Source: Nymphaea colorata
Taxonomy: Eukaryota; Streptophyta; Magnoliopsida; Nymphaeales; Nymphaeaceae
NCBI RefSeq assembly: GCF_008831285.2
Contig: NC_045150.1
Span: forward strand, 16,938,600-17,002,599
Length of the DNA: 64,000 nucleotides
Direction of reading: 5' to 3'
Shown here: positions 12,906 to 27,000 of the stretch, in pieces
Layout: every line of letters begins with the position of its first letter
Position numbering within the stretch: position 1 is the first letter of the stretch
Position numbers and translations under genes: made by a program
Notes under the pieces: model-generated
The model's database searches: none
What the model was told of the DNA's origin: nothing
What the model saw: only the letters and a program-made list of their open reading frames with translations

Positions 12906-14849
12906 ATTAGCCTCAAACTATTGGGTGTGCAAATGATTTGGAACTGGAAACGGAAAAACCCACTGAAGTCCAGGTCTGATCTTGGTCCAATAGAGCAAAA
13001 AATAGCTAAAGTTAATTACCAGATCTATCCAATTTGTGATCCCATTAACATGTCTTGTGCACAGCTGCCTGAAAAGTGCATTGCACACACTCAGACATTT
13101 GCTTTGGAATTGGGATTAGGCCAAAATCAAAAGCTGAACATAGGGACAGAGAGTTTGAACATGAGTTGGATGGCATTCAGCTTAGAGAGAGAGAGAGATG
13201 CATGACTTGCTCCTTTTTTCCTTTCTGTAGTTGCTTAGTCTCATGGTGTACTTTCTTAAGTAGGCCCAGGAAAGTTGACCAAGAGGGGCAGGGGATGCAC
13301 TTCAGATGAGCCAGACATGCTCTGGAACCAGGTGGAACTACGCATATTTACAACTCATATCAGTTTTCCATGATCCCACTGATATATTCTCCTTGAAGAG
13401 CTACATACATTGATATGCTTCAAGACATTTAGTTTGCAAGATCTTCCTCCAATGCCATACTACAAGTTTTTTGTTGTTTGTATGACTATTCATATAAATC
13501 AATCTCATTTGTATTTTTTCGTTGTTTGTATGACTATCATATAAAGCAATCTCATTTGTATTATTTTGGATTGTTTCAGGAGACCTAAGGCTTTAAATTA
13601 GATTAGCAAAACCGAAAAGCCCTTTCAACTTTCAATGGCTTGTCACGAGCAAAGCCCATAAAAAGCACTCGCAACAAAGAATGCTTTGCACAAAGCACAG
13701 AGTCTCAAAATTCACCGTATGGAAAAGCACAAAGCACGCACTTACAACTTTGAATGCACCCTAGGGCTATACAAAAAACAGGCACTTGCAAAGCAAATCA
13801 ACAAAGCACTAACGTGTCATGTGGGTGGTAAAGTGACCTGTTCCCCCGATAAAGAAATGCAAATATTTAAGATTTCACGAGAGAAGAAGAGAAACTGATC
13901 TTTCCCTATTTCTTTAATTTTAAAATAAACGAGGATATGATGGAGTAAAATTTACTAAAAGATTGCACATTTGAAGGGGGAGGGCAGAGGAGAATATGAG
14001 AAGCCAATAGTCAAAACAGAGTAAGGTACCTACGTTCAAATCATTTTAGTCATTTCAATTCAACAACTAACCTTGAGTTTAAGATAACTGGTTAAAACTG
14101 AAAGAAATATCTTCATCAATGAGCAAAAAAAATCCGGTGTGATTTTCGATAATAACGATACTTAGATGTATTTTCATTATTACCGATACACTATATATGC
14201 TTTAAAAATAAATGCTTATTACTTGCTTCATGTAAATGAAAGGTAATAGTTTGGGGACAAGTTTTATGTTTCAAAAGGGATCGAACTTCATGCATGAGGT
14301 GATACACCACACGCTTCAAGCTTTCCAAGAACCTTTTATTGATTTCTCACATGGCGCTTGATGAACTCTGATTCAGTCTGGATCTGAGTACCCAAAATTT
14401 AACATCGAAACCCCTCTTGATGCACTTAACTGTGACACTGGGTTATAGTGCATTGTGTTCTTTAAGTAAAGTTAGCCCCTTGGCAAGTGTATGCCAGCAT
14501 CACATTTTCTACTCATAAGCTTCTTTTTGGATGGAAAACAAGAATCAAACAACAAAATGAACGGTAAACAAAAGTAATGCATATCGATCTATCAGCAGCA
14601 GCATCCCATAATAGGTAATAATTCAAATTCAGGTTAGCAGAATGCATGGAATCAGGTTCGGATCACATTCAGCAACAGCAAAAATTTGCCTTCAGGATCC
14701 AATTGGAGAGAGGCAAAGGGGAGGACAGAGACGAAAGGTCGACACTGTGAACATAGATAAGCGAATTTCAAGAACGGGATATACAAGATTTGAGTGCTTT
14801 CGTTGAATGGCTTACATAATAATGTTGATTAAATAACATTCATGAGGCA
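12906..14849. other. Intergenic DNA downstream of TOP3A
   Basis: It should contain the TOP3A 3' UTR and polyadenylation site close to 14849. Open frames at 12921-13205 and 13686-13898 have no recognisable domain. No RNA gene or element ends were seen apart from the small tandem repeat noted separately. Confidence 0.5.
13473..13562. repeat. Two-copy tandem repeat, period about 48 bp
   Basis: GTTGTTTGTATGACTAT begins at 13473 and 13521. Both copies end in AATCTCATTTGTATT. The second copy lacks one or two bases. Confidence 0.85.
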
Positions 14850-15075
14850 TCAGCCTCTATTTGGACAAACATTGGCAAAGTGAGAAGGGTCGCCACACAC
14901 AAAACACCTCCGTTCCGTAGGTTCACCAGTAGCCATTACAAAGCTTCCTCCAGCATTTCGTTCTCGCTGCCGTCCTCGTCCTCTGCCGGCTCGGTTATCT
15001 CTTTGGCTACGGTTTGATGAGTTGGAATTTCGTGATGCTCCACCAACACGACCATTCTGGAGATTGTCTTCCCAC
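14850..15075 (-). CDS. TOP3A: TOP3A last exon: RGR-rich linker and CCHC knuckle 2
   Basis: Begins in phase 2 after TATTTATCAAG, encodes WEDNLQNG, a Ser/Asn/Arg-Gly-rich linker ([12 protein letters not shown]), then [14 protein letters not shown] and NRG, with the TGA stop at 14850-14852. Confidence 0.92.
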
Positions 15076-18000
15076 CTTGATAAATACCAAAAAAAAAAAA
15101 AAAAAGGAAAAAAGACGATGGCTTAAAAAAAGAGGAAAAAGAGTATATTGTTCACAACAAAAAACAGGATTTCACAGCACAAAAACAGAAAGATAGAAAA
15201 TATCTAATTAAGACAAGATTGCAGGTCAAATTCATAGTCAAAGGGTTCACAAAATTTAAAGTCATAGACAAAAGAAGTAAAGATTAAAAAAAAAACTAAT
15301 ACCAGTATGAATGGAAAACTAGAACACCACATTATATTGGAACAAAGAGAAGCATGGTTCTTTTAGTGACAGATATTTTAGAAAAGGAAGAGATACGGGA
15401 CCAGTCAACGTACACAAAGAAATTGCAGTCTCTAGATTGGCAAGTATAAAATTTCCTCCCTCTGTTACTTGATGTATTAGCAGTCCGCCCCACACAAGGC
15501 ATTTGACATGCATCGCATAGGATTTCTGATCTCCCTATATTAAGAAGCAAATACATATGTAAAATAAAAAGATGGCCCAAGAAGGAAAACAAGATTCCAG
15601 CAAAGTAAATTTGAACATGACAAGTGGGAACTTTCAAGTTCACTTATAGGAGCTATGACGTAAAAACCCATACTCTTTCTAGTTAGGATTACTTACCAAG
15701 ATTTGAACCTGAAGCTGTTGGAGGGCCTCCAACCAGGGCAGGACAATCACTGGCAGAATGTCCCACTTGTCTGCAGTGCGTACATGGTACTTGCCGTGAG
15801 TTCCTTGCTGGAGGATTTCTAGTGGGTGGCACCACCCGTCGTCGCTCCTGAGCTGCATGTGGATAGACAAAGGATATCTATTCTTTTAATTCTCAACAGG
15901 TTCATTCATTCAGTGCATATAAGGTAGAAATGAAAACATAACCACTCCAAATTACACGATACTCTGTCCAACTTGTCAAAGCCCTTTCTTATCATGCTAT
16001 TACAACATGGAGCCCTATATTATCATCACGTCAGAAATCATGACATCCATGGATGCATCCAATAATTCAAGGAACATCTTTTTGTGGCTAGTCTAAGCAA
16101 GTTTGGACTTTCTCCTACCATTTGTTCAGCTTCTAATTTTGACAAAGCTTACGTAGGAACTGTGAACCAAACAAAGCAAGCCCTATTTCTCTTCTAAACA
16201 TTATCACAAGCAGTCATGCATAATGGACTACAAGCACTCCCTGTCAACCCTTAACGCTAGGTCTTACAAGCATCTGAATTTTTTTAAGGTGCATGAAAAC
16301 TTCAGTTGGCAAGCACCACTCACACTGACATCCAGTTCTTGGATGTGAACATATTGAAGCCACTATTAGATAAAATCAATACCTTGCCATGAACTTCACA
16401 TATTCCCTTTCATGATCACGATTTCTCATTTTAGTTCATTTGACTGTTGTCATACCAAGCATACCCACATCAAAGCTCTTATACAGGTTAAATAAACCAA
16501 TCCAAACAGATGGAATAAATATGTCAACTGCTAAAAGCATCAGATACCATTCCCCTGGCCTAGTGGTAGTATGAAATATTGCTAAATAATGAGGCCCAGT
16601 GTCCAAAGGTTGGTAGTAGACAGGAGAGAAACCTTAGCTATCATGCCGGAAAAGCTTTGGAACCCCTAAGTCTCAAGCATAAAATTTATATAAAATCACA
16701 TCGAATTCAATAACATAATGAATACAAGAAATAGTATGTGCATTAGAAAGTGCCAAGTAGGAAACCCAATCTACACAAAATAGAGTAAGGTTTCTGACTT
16801 TGCAAAAAATATTTTTCACTAAAATTTATATTTTATGAAGATATTAGTGTGGTAATCATATAACATATTAATGTGTTAGTCATAGAACAGTTCAACATAC
16901 TGTACTGAAACATCAAAACCATTAGTACTAACTCAAAATCAATGTTAATATTGGCAGCAACCCCTCAATGCAATGCTGCAGGGTCCAAATAGTCCCCCTT
17001 TTGGATATCTGTCAATATGGGGAATTTATCAGTCAAATAAGGCAACAGGGCCCTCTATTGGTCGATATGCAGATAACATAATATTAAAAAATGATTCTTT
17101 AATATAAAATTAATTTAAAGCTTATATGGATCAAAACACATTGGCCAGTATTTTCTGATATGCCATATAGCTTAGAACATGGTATGGGTCTCTGATTGCT
17201 TAAAATTTAAAATCATAATGAACTTACATAAGAACCAATTAAACGCTCAGCAGTTCATACAATATGAGGACAAAATAAAGAAAATGCTTAGCCTAACAAA
17301 TGCCAACCATGATATTCTTCTCTAAATATTTTTATGCAAAGAATGTGTCCATTAACGCAAATTACAGAGAAAATGTCAACAACCAGTATCAGATGTAGCA
17401 CCCCTTTTAGTAAGACCAGCATCCATTTATTTTAGTAGCATCAAAAGTTGATTCAGACTACTTTTGTAGAGAGCATGACAAATAGTGGACACATATAAAC
17501 TTGAATCAGACAAAAAACATTGGCAGATTACCTCAAAGTACATGCAGATGGGAGGACTTATCTTTGTACATTTTTTTAGAAGTCACAAGTCGCAACATCA
17601 GTTTCAAGACGACCACTATTGACTACCCAAAAGACACCTAAGAAGCTGGAGCTAAACGCAACCCAAGCTTCCTCCTCATAGTATGGTTGACGGCAACTGC
17701 ATCATCCTCAATGGTGACAGTTTGCCTTTCAGGTATGTCCATGGATACAAGAACTGCATGCCCAGACCAGTACTCATAGTTTGAAGTGAGATATTCTCAA
17801 TTTCATCAACTTCCCATATCAACTATATATCACAATTCACAAGACAAATGATTCACTCTAATTTAGACAGGCAGCATAAGAGAAGCATGAGAAGTTTTAA
17901 ATTACAGGACATCTCTCACCTACAAATGTGCACATTTTCTCTACATCTCCAAATAAAACAGTTTTGACAAGGAGCTGGACGTGGTTACATCTGTCGGATT

Positions 18001-21000
18001 GCCTATCATGTCTGGCAAAACTAGAGAGGATTTGTGCCAGGAATTTAAAACCAAAGAGCATTGATTTGTTCAATGCACAAACAACCAATACTATGCAAAC
18101 CCTTCAAAAAGGTTGCTGCAGCAGCTAGGGTGTGGAACAAACAAATTGCCTTTCTTTCTTGTATCACTGATAAAATCATAGCTTGTTAACTGTTAATTGT
18201 TATTACTCACGAATACTTTTATTGCTAGTTGTACTGTTTGTGGATATATATATATATATATATATTGTTAAGATGTGTTTATATTCAGTTTTAGGTTTAA
18301 GAGGGTACTTTTGTAATAACTTTTCCTTTAGATGTTTCTCTTGTAACTTCTCTCTCTCCTCTAGTCTATATAAAGAGGAGTTAGGGCAGATTTCGAGGAT
18401 AATCAAAGATTATTCTTTCTAATTTTATCATGGTATCAGAGCAGCAGCCGTCTCCTCCTCCTTGGCGCGCCGATTGAGCGGCGCCGCCCGCCGCCTGACC
18501 GCGCCCATCGCTGCGCTTCCTCCACCCGCTCGTGTCCACCCATCTCCGCCCGTTGCTGTCTTCTCCACCCGACGCCTCCGCCCGTTGCTGTCTTCTCCGC
18601 CCGACGCCTCCGCCCGTTGCTGTCTTCTCCGCCCGACGCCTCCGTCCGCTGTTGCAGTCATCTTCGCCGCTGCCCGCCGTGGCTGTCACCTCCGCCCGCC
18701 GCCGCCGTCTGTCACTGTTGCTTCTCCGCTGCCGCTGCACGCTGCATCGCCCCTGCTGTCTCCACCATTCTCCTCTGCTCCGCCGCTGCCCTGCACGCTG
18801 ATTTTCTTCTCAGCGTCTTCGCTGCATCGCCTCCTCTACTCCGCCGCTGCTCTGCACGCTGATTTTCCTCTCAGCGTCTTCGCTGTCGCCTTTGGTAATC
18901 TGTCTTCGTTCAGTTCTGTTGTTGCCTCTTCCAGCCGATCAGACTTATGGATTGCTGCCCGTGTTAACTGCTTCATGATCAGCATGTTGTCTTTCGATAT
19001 GTGATTGTCTTCTTTTTTTTTGCCTGCACTTCCTATTCCGTGGCTCGGTTTCCTCCATTGTGTTGAGCGATGTCTGAAATTAGCAGCGGCGCTAATACCT
19101 CTTCCTTTGTGTCGTCGGGAGAGATGAAGAGTTCCCCATTTTCCAGCTTTATCACCAAAATGGATGGGGGTAATTACGAGATGTGGGCCATGCAAGTAAA
19201 AAGAACCTTGATCGCTCATGAGAAGGAACATCTTATATTGGAGCCCGAGCCCGTACAGAAGGTAGGAAAATATACTACTTGGTTTAAAGATAATTCGTTG
19301 GTTATGGTATGGATTGTTGGTACTCTTACTCAAGACATTGCCAATGAAGTCCTGCATAAGGAAAGTGCAAAGGATATGTGGGATTCCCTTGCAGCCACCT
19401 ATTCACAAGCAAGGAATGAAACCAGAATTATGCAGCTTCATCATGATATTCATCAGATGCGCCAAGATGGTCGCCCTCTACATACTTATTATTCTAGTCT
19501 CAAGTCCATGTTTGAGAGACTAAACAGCTACTTTCCTGCATGTAAGTGTGAGCAACAGAAGGCATACAGAGATATGCTTATGGTCGGAGTATTTCTGTCT
19601 GGATTAGACTCTGTTTATGAATCAGCAAAGAATCAGATGCTCACTAGTCCCTCGATTCCTCCTATTGATGAAGCTTATAGTAGGCTAAGCAGAATTCCAA
19701 TCCCTTCATCGACTGTTCTTGATACCACTTCTGCTATGCTTGCTACTCGTGGCAGAGGTGGGTCCCTCTTTGCCAGAGGACGAGGATACCGTGGCCGTGG
19801 CAATACCCCTTCGCGCCCAGTATGTCAGTTTTGTCATCGCATTGGTCACACTGTGGATAAGTGTTGGCAGAAACATGGTCGTCCAGCTGTTGCCAATCAG
19901 ACTGTTTTTACTGATTCTCCAGAGCAGCCTAAGACTCAACATCCTGTTTCCTCCAGTGAGTTACGTGCAGATGATATTATCTCTCAGTTGAGACACTTGA
20001 TTGGAGATAGACCTCAACAAGCTCCTGATCCGACCACCTCTACTATCACTACTGCTGCCAGTGCATCTTCATCTGGTATGTATTCTGACACTACAGATTG
20101 GCTCATTGATTCGGGTGCATCGACACATCTCTGTGGAGACAAGGCACAGTTTACTTCTTATGTCCCTACTCCACCTGGTCGCTCGGTTATTCTAGCAGAT
20201 GGCAAATATTCTCCCGTTGTTGGACTTGGAGAGGTCCAACTTACTTCATCATTACCATTGCAACATGTTCTTCATGCACCAGAATTCCCACATAGCCTAC
20301 TATCTATCAGTCAGATTACCAGAGATTTAAACTGTCGTGCGATATTTGACTCCTCTTCTCTTGTGTTTCAGGATATACTGACGGGCAGGGTGATTGGCAG
20401 TGGCCGTGAACAGGGAGGTCTTTACAGGCTAGTGCATCCCTTTCCCTTTGCTGGATCTACCTCTGCAGGGTCGTCCTCATCCTCGGCTTATACTTGGCAT
20501 TTACGTTTTGGACATCTACCGTTTCAGAAACTGCTGCATGTTCTTCCTCAGCTGTCTCCCAAGTCTTCTTTTCAATGCGAGTCTTGTCAGTTGGGCAAAC
20601 ACCATAGGTCATCCTTTCCTCCGCGGCCCAGTCGAAGTAGCCATTCTGTGTTTGAGTTACTTCATTTTGATGTTTGGGGTCCGAGTCGTACACCTGCTCT
20701 TCAAGGTCATCGATATTATCTTGTTGCTGTCGATGACTATAGTCGTGTTAGTTGGGTTTTTCTTATGAAGCATAAATCTGAAGTGGGTCATGTAATCAAA
20801 AATTTTATCAATGAAATTCTGACTCAGTTTGATACTTGTGTCAAAATTGTGCGCTCTGACAATGCTCTTGAGTTCTGTGCTTCCTCTTTGGAACAATTTT
20901 TCAGGGATAAGGGTATCATCCACCAAACTTCTTGTGCCTATACCTCCCAACAAAATGGGGTTGCTGAACGGAAACACCGTCATATTCTTGATGTTGCCAG

Positions 21001-24000
21001 AACCATTATCATACATAGCCATGTTCCCCATTCTTACTGGGGCGATGCTGTTCTCACAGCATGCTATCTTATTAATCGTATGCCGTCATCTGTGTTGGGA
21101 GACCTTATTCCTATCTCTGTCCTCTTTCCTGACAGAGACTTGTTTTCTGTTCCACCTCGTGTTTTTGGATGTGTTGCCTTTGTTCAGTTGCTTGGTCCTG
21201 GGCGCGATAAGTTGTCTCCTCGGGCCATCAAAACGATCTTTGTTGGTTATTCCCGCACTCAAAAGGGATATCGATGTTATGATCCTTCTACTCGTCGGTA
21301 TTATGTGAGTGCTGATGTTACATTTTTTGAATCAACCTCTTTCTTCTCCCCAAATGGAACTCAATTAAGGGCGCCTGCATTAAATGATGAAGTCCAATTT
21401 CCTCTACCTCTCATGAGTTGTCCAAACCCAGTTGATCCACGTTTTGGGGCTGTCTACCATCGTCGTACTAAGCCTGCTGCGCCTGTTCAATGTGCACCTG
21501 TGCCTTCACCCAGCACGCCCAAGGTAATTCCTGACCCAAACTCAACTGACAATGTTTTACGTAATGATGACATAGGAGTATGTCACGAGCATGTTCCTGC
21601 TCCTAATGAACTTGATGTGCCCATTGCTCAAAGGAAAGGCAAACGCAGTTGCACTTTGCATCCTATCTCTGGTCATTTATCCATGGATAGACTCACCCCT
21701 ATGTACCGACAGTTTGTCAAGGGGCTGTCGGCTATTGCTCTTCCACAGAATCCCATGGATGCTCTCTCTGATCCCAAATGGGCAGCGGCTATGCAAGAAG
21801 AGATGGATGCTCTTCAGTCTAGAGGCACCTGGACCCTTGTTACTCCTTCAGTTGATGCAGCCATTGTTGGTTGCAGATGGGTCTTTACTATCAAATACCG
21901 AGCAGATGGCAGTATTGACAGATATAAGGCTCGTCTGGTTGCAAAAGGCTATACCCAAACTTATGGGGTTGATTATTATGATACCTTCTCTCCTGTGGCA
22001 CGACATGCTTCCTTACGGATTCTCCTTGCTGTGGCTGTCAGCAAGAATTGGTCCCTCTCACAGCTTGATGTCAAAAATGCCTTTCTCTATGGTGACTTAC
22101 ATGAAGAAGTGTATATGCAGCAACCACCAGGGTTTGTTGCTGAGGGGGAGTGTCAGAAAGTGTGCAGATTGCGAAAGGCGATTTATGGTCTGAAACAGAG
22201 TCCTCGAGCTTGGTTTCAGAAATTGTCAGAAAATATTGAGAATGAGGGCTTCAGACGTTCTTCGGCCGACCATTCCCTCTTTGTCAAGAAGACTTCTACA
22301 GGTACGGTGATAGTTCTTGTTTATGTTGATGATATCATTGTTACAGGGGATGATGATCAGGGGATTTCCAACATCAAGGATGTCCTTGGACAACACTTTG
22401 TCACCAAGGACCTTGGTGAACTACGTTATTTCCTTGGTATTGAGTTTGCCAGAAATCAAAAGGGCCTTATCATGTGCCAGAGGAAATACGTTACTGATGT
22501 TTTGCAAGAGACAGGGATGCTGGGGTGTCGGCCTGCATCCACGCCTATGGATATCAATACCCGCTTGTATGATGATGATACTGAAGATGTTGATGCAAGA
22601 CAGTATAGAGGGATTGTTGGGAAGCTCCTATACATCACTGTTACTCGACCTGACATTGCCTATGCTGTTAGCAGAGTGAGTCAATTTATGGATAAGCCCA
22701 AGAAAGTTCATTGGGATGCTGCTATGATGATTCTTAGGTATCTAAAGAATTCACCAGGAACGGGACTCTTCTTTCAGAATGGTACCTCACTCACTATATC
22801 TGTGTATGTTGATGCCGACTATGCAGGATGCCCCTCAGACAGAAAATCCACTACTGGATTTTGTGTGTTTATTGGATCCAACTTGGTTACATGGAAGAGT
22901 AAGAAGCAAACTGTGGTTGCCAGATCAAGTGCAGAATCTGAGTATAGAGCTATGGCTCAGGGTACTGCTGAAGTTATGTGGGTTAGATCCCTGATGTTGG
23001 ATCTTACTGTCGAAGTGCCTCTTCCTATGCAACTGTTATGTGATAACAAAGCTGCACTGTTTATTGCTAATAATCCGGCTTTTCATGAAAGAACCAAGCA
23101 TGTTGAAGTAGATTGTCACTATACTAGAGACATGATTCAAAAGGGGTTTGTAAGTACCTCACACATTTCAACTACAGGGCAAACGGCTGATATCTTTACT
23201 AAGGCTCTTGCAAGGGGACCATTCCAAAGCTGCTGTTCCAAGTTGAGCCTATTTGACATATACGCTCCAACTTGAGGGGGAGTGTTAAGATGTGTTTATA
23301 TTCAGTTTTAGGTTTAAGAGGGTACTTTTGTAATAACTTTTCCTTTAGATGTTTCTCTTGTAACTTCTCTCTCTCCTCTAGTCTATATAAAGAGGAGTTA
23401 GGGCAGATTTCGAGGATAATCAAAGATTATTCTTTCTAATTTTATCATATATATATATATATATATATATATTCCTCACTGCACACACACCCATCTTTTT
23501 TAGAAAAATGTCACACCCGCACCTGTGTGACATCAAGGCAGGCTTCCGCTCATTCCTAAACATATATGACACCTGTAGAAAAAGTAGAAACACAGGAAAT
23601 AAAGATCGAACACGGATGTAACGTGGAAAACCCTCAACGAGAGGGAAAAAACCACGGGTGAGGAGGTCTGGTGCCCACTAACTGCCAGACTCTCTCTCTC
23701 TTAGAACTTCATTCACACTAGAAATTAGGGTTACACGTTTTTAAGTAAGGCCCAACAAAGGCTACAAGCTGGATCGGGTTTAGATCCAGACCCGGTCCCA
23801 AGACCCATCTTTACATGCTTCAACACTCCCCCTCAAGTTGGGCATACATATCAAACATACCCAACTTGGATACATTTCTCTCAAAAGAAGTTGAAGATAG
23901 AGCTTTAGTCAGAACATCAGCGGTTTGGTCTTCAGACTTCATGTAAGGTAAGATTAACTCTTTACCATCAATCCTCTCACGGATAAAGTGGCGATCAATC

Positions 24001-27000
24001 TCAACATGCTTTGTTCTGTCATGTAGTACATGGTTATTAGCTAGGTTGATTGCAATCTTCATAGGTCCTCCAATCTCTATCCCGATATCAGCTAGCAATA
24101 TTTTTTGCCATAGTAACTCTGACACTCCCATAGCAATAGCTCTATATTCAGCCTCTATACTAGATCGAGAACACACATCTTGCCTCTTGCTTCTCCAGAT
24201 AATAAGGTTTCCTCCTAAGTAGACACAGTACCCTGAGGTAGACCTTCTAGTATCAGTACAACTTGCCCAGTCAGCATCGGAATACCCTTCTATCTCAACA
24301 GGCTCTTGTTTCACATATAAGAGCCCCTTGCCAGGATTATTTCTCTTCAAACAACACAATATTTTGTCCACAGCCTTCAAGTGTGCATCAGTAGGGGCAT
24401 GCATGAATTGACTCAGTACATTCACAGCAAAAGTGATATCTAGTCGAGTGAGGGTAAGATAAATCAACTTCCCAACAAGACGTTGATATCTTCCTTTGGC
24501 TTCTTCACAGAGCAACTCCTCATCTCTAAGGCTCAACTTGTGCCCAGCATCAATAGGAGTAGAAGCTGGTCTACACCACAGCTTACCGATCTCCTTCAAT
24601 AGATCTAGTGTGTATTTCCGTTGATTTAACACAAGGCCGGTACTGGACCTAGCAATCTCAATACCAAGAAAGTACCTCAGTTTACCAAGATCCTTGAGGT
24701 CAAATTCGACAACCAGTAAACCCTTTAATCTTGCTATCTCCTCTTCATCATCACCTGTAACGATCATATCATCAACATAAACTAACAAAAGAGTAACCTT
24801 ACCCTCCATCCTCTTTACAAACAGGGTATCAGCTCCATTTCCTTGTTTGCTTTCTCATTACAAGTCTAAGACGTTCAAACCATGCTCGGGGAGACTGTTT
24901 AAGCACATACAAAGCCTTTTTCAGTTTACAACATTTTCCAGGTCTCTCAAAACCTGGGGGCAAACACATATACATTTCTTCTTCAAGATCTCCATTGAGA
25001 AAGACGTTTTTAACGTCAAGTTGGCACATCTTCCAACCCTTCAACACTGCCAAAGAAATAATAACTCTCATAGTCTTCATCTTCACAATAGGAGAAAACG
25101 TCTCTAAGTAGTCGATCACATATTTCTAACTGAACCCCTTGGCCACCAGACGAGCTTTGTACCTCTCAACGTTCCCATCTGGTATGTACTTAATGGTGTA
25201 GACTCACTTGGACCCAACCAGATGAGCCGCTTCAGGGATCTCTACCACTTCCCATGTCTGGATTCTACCCAAGGCCTTCATCTCTTCTTGCATAGCATGA
25301 GTCCACTTGGGATCATTTTGAGCCTCTATAACATTCTTGTGAATCACAGCCAAAGACAAAGATGATACAAAACATTTGTAATCAGTGCTCAATCTAGAAT
25401 AAGACACACAGTTACCAATAGGGTGTTCAGTACATGACCTGACACCCTTCCTTAGGGCAATGGGAAGGTCCTCTTTTCCAGTTCCTCTCTGTCTATCTTC
25501 CTCAATAGGTTGCTTCTGAGCACGACTTGGGTCATCCAGGGAAGAAGTAGGATTGGGATTCAGAGTAGACTTCTCACCATCAGTCACCTTATTTGTACAA
25601 TCTCTTCTCCTAGAGTACACTTTCCCAAACAAACGACTGCATTCCTTTTCCGTCCCAGTAGAACACTCTCCATTCCTCTCCTGTTCAAGCACCTCAGTAG
25701 ACTCTCCATTTTTCTCCTTTTCAAGCACCTCAACAGATGGATTTTCGCCGACAGATGGATTTTCTTCGCGCCTGTAGTCCAAAAAATTTGTAAACTGAAT
25801 TTCCTGACTTGGAGAATACTCTTCCCTTGACATCTCCCCCTGAAGAGGATTCTCACCAAAATAGGAGACATGTTCCAAGAATGTGACATCCTTGGTAACG
25901 TGAACACGACCAGTAGTGGGATCTAGACATTTATACCCCTTTTGAGTAGGAGAATACCCAATAAATATTCCCTTAATTGACTTGGGATCAAGTTTTTTCA
26001 CATTGGGGCTGTGATCATGAATGAAACAAACACATCCAAAGACACGAGGGGGAAGATGAAAGGGTTGACCACTCCCTCGAAGCATAGAGTGTGGTGACCG
26101 CCCGTTTAACACACGACTAGGCATGCGATTAATCAAGTATGCACTAGTAATAACCGCATCTCCTCAATAACGTTTTGGAAGATTCCTTTGAAACAATAGG
26201 GCTCTGGTAACATTAAGCAACTGACGATTTTTCCTCTCAGCAACCCCATTTTGAGGAGGTGTATAGCTGCACGACGTCTCATGAACAATCCCTTTTTTCT
26301 GAAGAAACTCCTCAACAGTTTGACACATATACTCACGGGCATTATCAGACTGAAAGGTCTTGACAGAGCCACCATACTGGTTTAGCACTAGAAGAATGAA
26401 AGTTTCTATAACATGAGGTACTTCGCTACGATCTTTCAACAGGTAAACAAATGTACTCCTTGAGTAATCATCTATGAAAGTTATAAAATACTGAAAACCA
26501 TTACGAGAATGAATTCTCGAAGGCCCCCACACATCAGAATGAATCAAGGAGAAAACTTTATTAGCACGACTATTAGAAGCTGGGTACGAAGCCCTAACAT
26601 GTTTAGCAAACTAGCACACATCACAAGATAACATAGAAATGTTCAAACTAGAACATAGATCAGGAAACAATTGCTTCAAAATCCCAAAAGGGAGATGTCC
26701 AAGGCGTTCATGCCAATACAAAAATAACTAAATACTCTCTTCCCTCTTCTTCTCGGTCCTGCTAACTGCTATCATAAGAGCTGTAGCCGCGCGGATAGGA
26801 AGTCGATATAGGCCCTTAGACACCAAACCAATCCCAATCTTCTTCCCTGTCACCAAGTCCTGCAAAACACAACGATTTGCAGAAAATATAAGTTCACAAT
26901 TCAACTCTTTTGTGATTTTACTAACAGATAAAAGATTCAAGGGAAGATGAGGAACATGTAAGGCCTCGTGCACTAAAAATTTGTTTAACAAGGAAAGACT

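Larger units (their letters stand above)
18266..23447 (+). mobile_element. Element A: intact Ty1/copia retrotransposon
   Basis: 5182 bp with two 165 bp LTRs (18266-18430 and 23283-23447) that I read as identical, starting TGTTAAG and ending ATCA. The 5 bp target duplication TATAT (18261-18265, 23448-23452) lies in a TA microsatellite. The primer-binding site is at 18431-18442, the polypurine tract at 23271-23282, and one full gag-pol frame lies between. It is antisense to TOP3A within its 13.1 kb intron. Identical LTRs imply very recent insertion. Confidence 0.97.

Noticed and set aside
17897-18128. Overlapping open frames on both strands
   Set aside because: Intron sequence with no recognisable domain or splice context.
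18544-18655. Regular 32 bp repeats resembling a CRISPR array
   Set aside because: The repeats are contiguous without spacers, lie in the leader of a retrotransposon, and the genome is a plant.
18381-19004. Long open frames on both strands in the element A leader (also in leaders of C, F, G and H)
   Set aside because: GC-rich low-complexity DNA lacks stops in many frames; none matches a protein family.
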